Assembly (NCBI GenBank): GCA_949290385.1
Contig: CASERY010000086.1
Coordinates: 1-39,694 of the forward strand
DNA: 39,694 nt
Origin: an uncultured bacterium
GTDB lineage: Bacteria > Verrucomicrobiota > Lentisphaeria > Victivallales > UBA1829
Direction of reading: 5' to 3'
Position numbers and translations under genes: made by a program. The notes under the pieces were generated by a model that was not told where the DNA came from, did no database searches, and was given only the letters and a program-made list of their open reading frames with translations. This document shows, piece by piece, positions 26,484-34,535 of this stretch (position 1 is its first letter; every line of letters begins with the position of its first letter).

Positions 26484-27377
26484 ATGAACCATATAATCAA
26501 ATCGTGGATACGCCGAAAAAACGGAACACTGTACAGAAACGGGCACAATCATTTTGTCTTGTTTCCGGATGGAGATTTCGACCGGGTGAAGGCTCTTCTG
26601 GCGGATTTTGGGAAAGTTCAGGAGAATTCTCTTCTGATGAAAAGTTCCAGAACTACAACGGCAGGCATTGCCGGAATGGGACAGAATGATGAGCCTATTT
26701 TCTGGAAACGGAACAACAACAAAGGTCTTCGTTTTACTTTGCAGTATTTATTTCATCCGGCAAGGGTGTTCAATGCTGCGATGGCTGCAGATTATCTGGA
26801 GGAACTGGGAATTGCAACGCCTAAAGTGCTGGCTGTGGGAGAGTGCCGTATTGGCTGTTATCTGAAGTGCGGATATCTTCTGACGCAGTCTTCGAATGAT
26901 ATTCATCAGGCGAGTCAGATTTTTTTGGAAATCTCAGATCCGGAGCCTTTGTTAGAGTCATTTTTCAGCTACTGCGGGAAAACGGTTGCAAAACTTCATG
27001 ACGGATACATTATTCATGGCGATTTGAAGATCAGCAATTTCTATTATTTCGGACGCTGGACTCCAGATGCAGCTTACGGTATCTGGGATCTGGATTCTGT
27101 AAGAAAATTCAGAAGCGAACCGGATCCAAAATTGAAAGTCCGGGAATTGTCCAGGATTATATCCTCCATTCTGATTCAGTCGGATGGAAATCCGTTGCTG
27201 CCTCAGTCATTTTTCGATCCGGAACGGCTGACACGCTTGCTGCTTGCAGAATATGCTAAAAATGTAAAAGGAGCATTTGTTCCTGAAGTAGATGAAGTGA
27301 AGCAGGCTGCCGAGGAGCGCTGGCTGAGTGAGGAGGGGTTGATGCACTCGGAGAAGTACCGGAATGAGCATTGTTGA
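26484..27377 (+). CDS. LPS-type (InaA/WaaP-like) kinase 1
   Basis: A small protein-kinase-like enzyme of 297 residues. Seen: KSSRTTTAGIAG then FWKRNNNKGLRFTLQYLF (ATP-binding lobe with Lys), the catalytic loop IIHGDLKISNFYYF (HxDLKxxN) and the metal-binding IWDLDSV (DFG-like). Lipopolysaccharide core kinases (WaaP, KdkA, InaA group) phosphorylate heptose or Kdo; the natural substrate here is unknown. ATG 26484 is chosen; ATG 26439 would overlap the previous stop as ATGA and is equally possible. It overlaps the next kinase gene by 14 bases and ends in TGA. No in-frame UAG. Confidence 0.8.
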   Translation: MNHIIKSWIRRKNGTLYRNGHNHFVLFPDGDFDRVKALLADFGKVQENSLLMKSSRTTTAGIAGMGQNDEPIFWKRNNNKGLRFTLQYLFHPARVFNAAMAADYLEELGIATPKVLAVGECRIGCYLKCGYLLTQSSNDIHQASQIFLEISDPEPLLESFFSYCGKTVAKLHDGYIIHGDLKISNFYYFGRWTPDAAYGIWDLDSVRKFRSEPDPKLKVRELSRIISSILIQSDGNPLLPQSFFDPERLTRLLLAEYAKNVKGAFVPEVDEVKQAAEERWLSEEGLMHSEKYRNEHC

Positions 27378-28428
27378 AAATTTTTGTGGTTTCCGAATTG
27401 AAAAGCATCATGGATGGACGTGGTATGTGTCCGGTCCGGATATTCTGGAAAACTGGTTTGATCATTATCGGGAACTTGAAAAGCATTTTGTAAAGCGCAA
27501 TCCTGTCCGCTGTGTTTTCCGTACTGTCTCCAGCAGTGGAGCTGAGTATTTTGTCAAGCACGATAGGCCTCATGGTCTTGCTGGCAGGATCAGGGCATGG
27601 TTTCAGCCGAAGGGGAAAAGTGAAATGAGGTCTTTTCTTTTACTTCGTTCCAGGAATGTGCCCTGTGCAGAATATGTAGCGTATGGCTGGCATGGGACAG
27701 AATCAATGCTGGTGACAAAGGCTCTGAAGGGATATCGTTCGTGCCTGGAATACTGGTACACGGAAGCGGCCGAAAATCCGGATGCTTCCTAGAAATTCCT
27801 GATGAAAAATGCTGCACTTATCAAGGTCCTTCGGGAAAAGGGGATTCGTCATCCGGATTTTCATGCGGGCAATATCATGTACTGTCCGGAATCTGCAGAG
27901 ATGGCTCTTATTGATGTTTACGGAATCAAGGCGGAAGCCTGCGGAAGGAAACTTTCAAAAAAAGATGAAAATCGGCTGCTTCATTTGCTGGTTGAATATT
28001 CCGGCAGACTGTCTGAGGAGGATGTTTTCAGATTGTTTGAGGAATGCGGATTGAATCTTTCCGGAAAGGAGATCCTTCTGCGCTGGCAGGAACTTCTTGC
28101 TGCGAATGAACGTCACATTTCCCACGAATGGCCGAAGCGCCGGAGACAAATTTTAAGCGGACACAGCAAGTTCTGCCGTCTGGCAAGCCCGGAAGATGTT
28201 CAGGTGGAGCTTGGAGGGCATCAGAAACTGATGATCAGGAATACGCCATATTTTACAGTACAGAACCCGGACTTGTCAAAACTCGGCATCGTGAAACTGT
28301 CCCATGAGGCGGCCGAAAATCTCTGGCTGGAATCCTTTCGGAAACAGCTTCTTCACAGAGAGGAAGAAACACGTCTTCCGCAGGCATGGCTCCAGAGGGA
28401 CGATGGCACAGATCTTCTTTATTTTTAA
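27364..28428 (+). CDS. LPS-type (InaA/WaaP-like) kinase 2, one in-frame UAG
   Basis: A 354-residue second kinase of the same broad family. The N-lobe includes VFRTVSSSGAEYFVKHDRP (Lys in a VKxD strand), and YVAYGWHGTESMLVTKAL. The catalytic loop is IRHPDFHAGNIMY and the metal site ALIDVYGIK. TAG 27790-27792 (codon 143) lies in NPDAS-UAG-KFLMKN, just before the catalytic loop, so the active site depends on reading through. Overlap with kinase 1 and the paired functions suggest that two sugars of one outer core, or two sites on one sugar, are phosphorylated. It ends in TAA. Confidence 0.8.
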
Positions 28429-28446
28429 ATCGAACGGATCCGACGA

Positions 28447-28474
28447 TTGAAAAAATCGTTATCTCGTGTATATT
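28447..28474 (+). promoter_or_regulatory. Sigma-70-type promoter of clpC
   Basis: TTGAAA (28447-28452) and TATATT (28469-28474) are separated by 16 bases, 50 bases before the clpC ATG. The -35 lies in a small palindrome, ACGATT-GAAAA-AATCGT (28443-28459). Confidence 0.6.
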
Positions 28475-28498
28475 CGCTCCTGTGTTTTAAGAGATAAC
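28458..28498. promoter_or_regulatory. Inverted repeat GTTATCTC-N25-GAGATAAC spanning the clpC promoter
   Basis: Two perfect 8-base arms (28458-28465 and 28491-28498) flank the -10 box and the predicted transcription start. The arrangement recalls heat-shock operators such as CIRCE or the CtsR box, but the sequence matches neither. A repressor site or a 5'-UTR hairpin that must melt are both possible. Confidence 0.55.
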
Positions 28499-28523
28499 AG
28501 AAATTTCAGGGAGTTGTTTACCT

Positions 28524-31175
28524 ATGTCGGAATTTGATGATATCAATGCCTGCATCCGCAATTTTACCCCCCGCGCCAAACGGGCTTTGATTTTGGCGCA
28601 GAAAGAGGCGGAGCGGTTTAATCATGATTCCATTGGGCCTGAACATTTGCTTCTGGGCATTTTACTCCTGGGTGAAGGTGTGGCTTTTGATTCTCTGCTG
28701 GCATTGAAGGTGAATCCGGATGAGATCCGCAGAGAAGTTGAAAATGGTCTGCCTGTTTCAGGCGGCGTCCGCCAGCAGGGCTCGGATACTTTCAATCTGC
28801 AGTTGCAGAAAGTGATTCTTCTTTCCCGCCGGGAAGCTCAGGCTATGGGATATAATTTTATTGGAACGGAACATTTGCTTTTGGCTGTACTTCAGGAGGG
28901 CTCAGATTTGGCAGCCAGAACGCTGTTTCACCATCAGATTACACCGGAAAAACTGCGCAGGCAAATCCAGATTTCTCTGGATCCGGAATATCTTCCGGAT
29001 GAAGGGACGGGTTCCGGGGCAAATTCTGCCTCCGGCAGCGAAAATACGGAACGTGCGGAAGGCAGTCTGGAAAGCGGCCAGAACGGGGAATGGCAGGCGT
29101 TGAATGCTTTCGGACGTGATTTGACAAGACTTGCCAGTCAGGGAAAACTGGATCCAGTGATTGGACGGACCGGAGAAATTGAACGAGTGATTCAGATTCT
29201 TTGTCGCAGAACGAAGAACAATCCAGTTTTGATTGGTGAGGCAGGAGTTGGAAAAACAGCTATTATAGAAGGACTTGCACAGAAAATAGCGTCTGGTGAT
29301 GTGCCGGATCTTCTGAAAAACAAGAAGATTTTTGCCTTGGACCTGCCATTGATGATCGCCGGAACAAAGTATCGCGGACAGTTTGAAGAAAGAATCAAGG
29401 CCGTGATTGATGAAGTCTCAACTTCCGGAAGAGTCATTCTTTTCATCGATGAACTTCATACCATTGTAGGTGCAGGCGATGCTGAAGGGTCGATGGATGC
29501 TGCGAATATTATCAAGCCGGCACTTTCACGCGGAGAACTCCAGTGCGTTGGAGCAACCACCTTGAATGAATACAGGAAGAGCATTGAGAAAGATGCTGCA
29601 TTGGAAAGACGTTTTCAGTCTGTTCTAGTGGATCCTCCGTCTCTGGAGGATGCTGTCAAAATTCTTCAGGGGTTGAAACATGTATATGAAAAACATCACC
29701 ATGTGCGTTATTCCGATGGGGCGATTGAATAGGCGGTACGTCTTTCGAACCGCTATATCAGTGACCGCTTTCTACCGGACAAAGCCATCGATCTGATGGA
29801 TGAGGCCGGGGCAAGAGCACGGATCCATCACAAGACTGTGTCTCCAGATTTTGCTGAAATGGAGGAGAAACTTGCTCATGTTCAGGCGGAAAAGGAAAAA
29901 GCCCGCTCAGAAGAACTTTTTGAAAAAGCAGCAGGTCTTCTACAAGAAGAACGGCAGTTGCGCAGCCAGTTGGATGCCGCTAGAAAAGCCTATGAAAATG
30001 AGGTGGAGAAATCTGCTGTGCGGATTACGGAACGGGAGATTGCACAGGTCCTTTCTGCACTCTGCGGCGTTCCTGTGCGGCAGATGGAGGAAGGGGAGCT
30101 GAAGCATTTGATATGTCTGGAGGCAGATCTTGGGAAAGAAGTTATTGGACAAGAGGAAGCGGTATCAGTTGTTGCGAAGGCTCTTCGCCGTTCCGGAGCA
30201 TCTCTGAAAGATCCGGAGCGTCCCATTGGAAGCTTTATTTTTCTGGGACCGACCGGAGTCGGGAAAACGCTTCTTGCAAAGTCTCTGGCCCGGGAGATGT
30301 TCGGTTCTGCGGATTCCTTAATTCAGATTGATATGTCTGAATATATGGAAAAGTTTAATGTAAGTCGTCTGGTAGGATCCCCTCCGGGGTATGTAGGTCA
30401 TGGAGAAGGCGGAGAATTGACTGAGCGTGTACGGCGTCATCCATACAGCGTTGTGCTGTTCGACGAAATAGAGAAGGCACATCCGGATGTGATGCACATG
30501 CTGCTTCAGATTCTGGAGGAGGGACGCCTGACTGATACGCTGGGAAGAAGGGTGGATTTTCGGAATACAGTCATTATCATGACCAGTAATCTGGGAGCAG
30601 AACAGCTCTCCAGAGGCGGATCTCTTGGATTTTTTACAGGAGCTCCGGATCGTGAAGCATCCAGAAAAGATCAGCTTCTGCAACAGGTGAAGAGAAATTT
30701 CAAGCCGGAATTTATCAACCGGGTAGACGAGCTTGTGGTGTTCAGAAGCCTGGATCGGGATGATCTGCGTAAAATTGTGCAGATTGAGACAGGAAAACTT
30801 ATCCAGCGGATGCAGGAGCAGAAGCTGACGTTGCATATTGCTCCGGAAGTTGTCGAGTTCCTGCTTGAAAAAAGCTGGCAGCCGGAATATGGAGCACGGC
30901 CGGTCCGCAGAACGGTCGAGAGAGAACTGGAAGATGTTCTGGCCCTGAAAATACTGGAAGGGGATTTTAAAAAATCTAAAGAAGTCTTTTGTTTTATGAA
31001 GGATGGAAAGGTGGATTTTTCCACAGAACTACCCTTTACTTTAAGTTCAGAAGAGTGTTTGGAAGAGAAAATACTTCCCTCAGAGGATTCTGGACTGCAG
31101 AAAAAGACTGGAATGAGTCGGAAAGCAAAAAGAAAATCTCTTTCATCCGGAACAGTTAAAAAGTCTTCAGAGTAA
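28524..31175 (+). CDS. clpC: ClpC-type AAA+ chaperone/unfoldase, one in-frame UAG
   Basis: An 883-residue Hsp100 protein. Two Clp-N repeats (about 1-150: [17 protein letters not shown] and [16 protein letters not shown]) precede AAA1 with Walker [10 protein letters not shown] (about 238) and [15 protein letters not shown] coiled-coil middle domain (about 425-470) is followed by AAA2 with [15 protein letters not shown] (about 575), [16 protein letters not shown] and [16 protein letters not shown] 29730-29732 (codon 403) lies in [19 protein letters not shown], followed by [15 protein letters not shown]. Homologues mostly have Ala at this column. Stopping there would remove AAA2. It probably works with ClpP. 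It ends in TAA. Confidence 0.95.
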
Positions 31176-31221
31176 AAGCAACAGAGATCGTTTTGCGGAA
31201 GCTAGAAAATCGGTGAAGCTC

Positions 31222-31764
31222 ATGTCAGAAGAAATGTTTGAAATAATTGATGACCTCACAGGAAAAGTCATTGGAATGGCGCCCCGTTCCAAGTGTCATG
31301 GAGATCCCCGGTTGGTTCACCGTGCTGCTCATGTGGTGGTTCTGCATCCGGATGGAGCCGGTATTTTTCTTCAGAAACGTAGTATGAAGAAGGATATCCA
31401 GCCGGGTAAATGGGATACGGCAGTAGGCGGACACCTGATGCCTGGAGAGAATTTTGAACAGGCTGCCCGCCGTGAACTGGGAGAGGAACTGGGCATCCAT
31501 ACGGATGAGAGACTCAGCAAGATTCTGGAATACAAAGTCCGCAATGAGAAGGAATCGGAAAATGTGGAAGTGTTCTGTCTTGTCAGCGGAGGCCCGTTTC
31601 ATATTCAAAAATCGGAGCTGGACAGTGTGGAATATTTTTCCTTTGAAGATTTAAAGAAGTGTTTGAATGAAGGACGGACTCAGGATTTTACGCCGGTTCT
31701 CTGCCGAGAGCTTGAGATGCTTTTTTCAAAGGGTTTTTCAATTGAGAATCTATTGAAAAAATAA
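31222..31764 (+). CDS. Nudix hydrolase
   Basis: A 180-residue Nudix protein. The Nudix box GX5EX7REUXEEXGU is complete: GHLMPGENFEQAARRE followed by LGEELGI. N-terminal FEIIDDLTGKVIGMAPRS and LQKRSMKKDIQPGKWD resemble the YfcD/IDI-like group, which includes isopentenyl-diphosphate-isomerase-like enzymes, but the substrate cannot be inferred. ATG 31222 lies behind GGTGA; a GTG nine bases earlier is also in frame. It follows clpC by 46 bases and ends in TAA. Confidence 0.88.
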   Translation: MSEEMFEIIDDLTGKVIGMAPRSKCHGDPRLVHRAAHVVVLHPDGAGIFLQKRSMKKDIQPGKWDTAVGGHLMPGENFEQAARRELGEELGIHTDERLSKILEYKVRNEKESENVEVFCLVSGGPFHIQKSELDSVEYFSFEDLKKCLNEGRTQDFTPVLCRELEMLFSKGFSIENLLKK

Positions 31765-31862
31765 GAGATTTTCTGTGGAGACAGCAATAGAGTTTGTTCT
31801 GCTGTCTGCTGGCGCAAATGAACGGGAAGGTGGACTGTAACTGCATATCCCGGGAAAAGGGC

Positions 31863-33080
31863 ATGATGACAAACAATACAGGAAACAGCATAAAAAAAAG
31901 CTGTCTGGAGTCTGAAGCTCCATGGAAAACGCTGCTGCGGCGTTTCCTGGCACGAAAGACAGCCGTTTAGGGGAGTGCTTTTGTGCTGCTGCTGTTTCTG
32001 TTTTCTGTCTTTGCCCCTTAGATCTGCAATGGGGAGCCGTGGCTGGCATATTGTCAGGGGCATTGGCGGAGTCCGGCGCTGAGGAGTCTTTTTGCTCCTG
32101 ATGCCCAGGAAGTTTTTGTAGAAAAATTTTTCAATTATCTTTTTCTCCTGATCCCCAGTGAATGTCTGCTGTGGTGCATCTGCCGGAAGATAAAAAAAGT
32201 GTCTGTCAGAAGAGGGGTTTTCGTTTTTGCCGCTGTATTCCTGCTGATTCCGTTTTTTATGGTTTCGCCCAGGATGGAACACCATGACTGGAAAAAGCTT
32301 GCGGCTCAGGAGACTCCGGGGGAATTTTTTCTTTTTGCTCCGGTTGCTTTCGGTCCCACACAGACGTCTTCTGAAATTTATGGAAAACCTTCCCGCCAGC
32401 ATTGGTTCGGCACAGACCAGGTGGGGCGTGATGTTTTTGCCAGAATGCTTTACGGTGGCAGAATTTCTTTGGCGGTTGGTTTTTTTGCAACGTTGATTTC
32501 CATGGGACTTGGGACGGCAATCGGACTTTTTTCCGGATATAAGGGGGGAAAGATTGATTTGCTGGTGCAGCGTATGGTGGAAATTGTCATTTGTTTTCCG
32601 ACTTTTCTTTTACTGCTGATCCTGATGTCAATTCTGCTGGACTTCGGATCCAGACAATCGATCTTGCTGGTTATTCTGGTTCTGGGGTTTACAGGATGGC
32701 CCGGACTTTGCCGTCTGGTTCGTGGAGAGGTTCTGAAACAGCGTCAGATGGCTTATATTACAAGTTGTGAAAGTCTCGGTGTGCCGGTCCGGTGGATTTT
32801 ATTAAAGCACTTGCTTCCGAATGTGTCCGGCCCGATTTTTGTTTCCTTCACCTTTGATGTGGCAGGAGCCATCCTGGCGGAAAATTCTCTGAGTTTTCTG
32901 GGATTCGGGGTGCAGGACCCCGCGTCCAGCTGGGGGGAACTGCTGAAGCAGGCGTTTGCGGATCCGCTTCTGTACTGGAATCTGATGCTCTGGCCGGGAC
33001 TGGCTATTTTCCTGACTGTATGTGCCTTCAACTTTATTGCGGACGGCCTTCGCAAGTGCATTGATTTAAAATCATCATGA
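31863..33080 (+). CDS. OppC/YejE-type ABC transporter permease, two in-frame UAGs
   Basis: Inner-membrane permease of the peptide/nickel family. The C-terminal half has FGTDQVGRDVFARMLYGGR, six membrane spans, the EAA-like loop around ITSCESLGVPVRWILLKHLLPN, and ENSLSFLGFGVQDPASSWG. Reading TAG as sense extends the gene 112 codons upstream of GTG 32199. This gives the usual OppC start, with RRFLARKTAV before TAG 31968-31970 (codon 36) and GSAFVLLLFLFSVFAP before TAG 32019-32021 (codon 53). Next comes ICNGEPWLAYCQGHW, which resembles the NDKPLLV.Y.G.WYFP segment of YejE. The result is a 405-residue protein with an intact first membrane helix. No binding protein, second permease or ATPase gene is adjacent. 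ATG 31863 or 31866. It ends in TGA. Confidence 0.83.
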
Positions 33081-33094
33081 AAGGATTGAATAAG

Positions 33095-33541
33095 ATGTCT
33101 TCATCATCTGTTATTCGTTATAAAATGGAAGACGACTGTGGTGATCTGGTTCCCAGGAAAGCTCATGAGGATGATGCCGCATATGATTTGCGTTCCAGAA
33201 TCGATGTTGTAGCGGAGCCTATGCGTGTAACTCTGGTTCCAACCGGGCTCCATCTGGAGTTGCCTGTCGGGTTTGAGGCACAGATTCGGCCTCGGAGCGG
33301 GATGGCTTTGAAATATGCTTTAACACTGCTGAATACTCCGGGGACTATTGATGCAGGCTACCGGGGGGAAATTTGTTGTATTCTTTTCAATGCTGGAGAG
33401 AAGCCCTATGAAATCAAACGGGGTGACAGGATTGCACAAATGGTGATTGCCCGTTTGCCGGAAGTGGAACTGCTTGAAGCTTCAGAACTATCCGAAACCT
33501 AGAGAGCTTCCGGTGGATTCGGTTCTACTGGAAAATCCTGA
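33095..33541 (+). CDS. dut: dUTP pyrophosphatase, one in-frame UAG before motif V
   Basis: Hydrolyses dUTP to dUMP, keeping uracil out of DNA and feeding dTMP synthesis. The 148-residue trimeric-type enzyme shows all five motifs: I, DDAAYDLRS; II, RPRSGMALK; III, GTIDAGYRGEI; IV, RGDRIAQMVI; and V, RASGGFGSTG. Motif V comes only after TAG 33500-33502 (codon 136) in ELSET-UAG-RASGGFGSTG, followed by TGA. Motif V closes over the active site of the neighbouring subunit and is needed for catalysis, so the UAG must be decoded. ATG 33095 follows AGGA with 9-base spacing; an ATG at 33077 overlaps the upstream stop. Confidence 0.95.
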
Positions 33542-33561
33542 TGAAGAAGATGAATCAGGAG

Positions 33562-33610
33562 GACTGTCCGGGATTATTTTCTCTCCTGAGACAGTCTTTT
33601 TTATTTTTTT
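33562..33610 (+). terminator. Intrinsic terminator after dut
   Basis: GACTGTC (33562-33568) pairs with GACAGTC (33590-33596), followed directly by a long T-rich run (33597-33610). It lies 20 bases past the dut TGA, which also fits the extended reading of dut. Confidence 0.75.
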
Positions 33611-33919
33611 ACTTCTTTGGCTGACTGCAGGTATGATGTATCGGACGATTCCTTTTTATGAGACTTTTACGGGACAAAAAATCTTTTTCCCCCCGGTCTA
33701 GAGAGATATTCCTCAGGATATCTTCCATTATTTTCTTCTGTTATCATGCAAGGGAAAAGTCGCTTTTTCATGTCTTTTCATGCATTTTAAATGATGCCTG
33801 TGGAAATAATTTAACCCCGTTGCTTCTGAAATATTTCCGGCAGACTTATTTGTCGGGGGAATAAGCGGAGTTTTTGGAGTAAAATATTTTAATATTTTCG
33901 ACAGGTAAGTGTAGAGCAA
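33611..33919. other. Gap between the dut terminator and the regulator gene
   Basis: About 310 bases with only short, low-complexity readings on both strands and no family similarity that I recognise. AT-rich toward the right end (TAAAATATTTTAATATTTT near 33880). Confidence 0.5.
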
Positions 33920-33958
33920 GGAGAATGAAAAAACACAGGGAAAAAAGATTCATTCTCC
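33920..33958 (-). terminator. 9-bp inverted repeat overlapping the stop of the XRE-cupin gene
   Basis: GGAGAATGA (33920-33928) and TCATTCTCC (33950-33958) are exact reverse complements around a 21-base loop. The arm at 33950 includes the TGA stop of the regulator gene. On the minus strand the loop contains a T-run, but no T-run follows the hairpin, so a standard intrinsic terminator is doubtful. It could instead protect the 3' end of the glycerol-phosphate operon transcript. Confidence 0.4.
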
Positions 33959-34531
33959 CACTTGATCTGGAATTTCTGAATAAATGACAAGACCTTTGGC
34001 ATAACTGCATCCGGGGGCAAGGGCGGCCCGGTGGGGGATATTCGCCTTCAGGTAAACAGTATCCCCCGGACTCATGCGGTGCGGATGCTTGTCATCATAA
34101 ATGCAATAATCCAGAATGCCTTCCAGAACAACGAAGAATTCCTCGGCCTCATGCATCATGAGTTCCCTTGGAGAGGCCGGGGTGTATTCAAGAATAAAGG
34201 GATCCATTTTCCTGCCGAGCTGACGGTAAGCCAGGGCCAGATAGCGGATGCCGTATTCTGCGCTGTTGTCTCTCTGGAGTTCTTCTCCTTCATCCAGACG
34301 GCTGAACGTGAACGGTTCTGCGCTGCTATTGTTGCGGAAGAGATCGCCGACATCAATTCCAAGAGCATCGGCGATCTTAAGGAGGGCTTTCAGGGATGGT
34401 GTGATCCGGAAATTCTCAACCTGAGAGATGAATCCTTTGCTGAAACCGCTTCTCCGGGCAAGTTGTTCGACGGTCATTTTCTGTGCCTGGCGCACCTTGC
34501 GTATCGTTTGAGAGAGTTCCAGCAGATTCAT
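33950..34531 (-). CDS. XRE-family regulator with cupin domain
   Basis: A 193-residue protein: N-terminal helix-turn-helix (about 8-60, with QLARRSGFSKGFISQVEN as recognition region) and a C-terminal cupin sensor (about 105-185, HEAEEFFVVLEG and MSPGDTVYLKANIPHRA). This layout is common in regulators of amine, sugar-acid and osmolyte metabolism; the cupin binds a small ligand. It is the last gene of the glycerol-phosphate operon, 4 bases after the glycerophosphodiesterase, so it probably controls this operon, perhaps through the inverted repeat at 39216-39252. It ends in TGA. Confidence 0.88.
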   Translation of the reverse strand: MNLLELSQTIRKVRQAQKMTVEQLARRSGFSKGFISQVENFRITPSLKALLKIADALGIDVGDLFRNNSSAEPFTFSRLDEGEELQRDNSAEYGIRYLALAYRQLGRKMDPFILEYTPASPRELMMHEAEEFFVVLEGILDYCIYDDKHPHRMSPGDTVYLKANIPHRAALAPGCSYAKGLVIYSEIPDQVGE

Positions 34532-34535
34532 GGTG

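Noticed and set aside
31775-31840. Small 21-codon frame between the Nudix and permease genes.
   Set aside because: Too short, without a ribosome binding site or similarity.
1147-33502. Selenocysteine-like or pyrrolysine insertion limited to special active sites.
   Set aside because: The UAGs occur at varied, mostly non-catalytic columns in unrelated proteins, with no common downstream structure visible. Genome-wide pyrrolysine decoding is not fully excluded, but nothing in the window supports it.
601-33541. The interrupted genes are pseudogenes or the product of sequencing errors.
   Set aside because: All interruptions are TAG, none is TAA, TGA or a frameshift; downstream frames stay conserved, often with catalytic residues, and several of the genes are essential.
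601-33541. UGA or UAA recoding in addition to UAG.
   Set aside because: Both are used as ordinary ends at expected C-termini (21 TGA, 13 TAA) and neither occurs inside a conserved frame.
33542-33949. Short frames downstream of dut, including one that extends if TAG is sense.
   Set aside because: They overlap a clear terminator and show no conserved motif or start signal.
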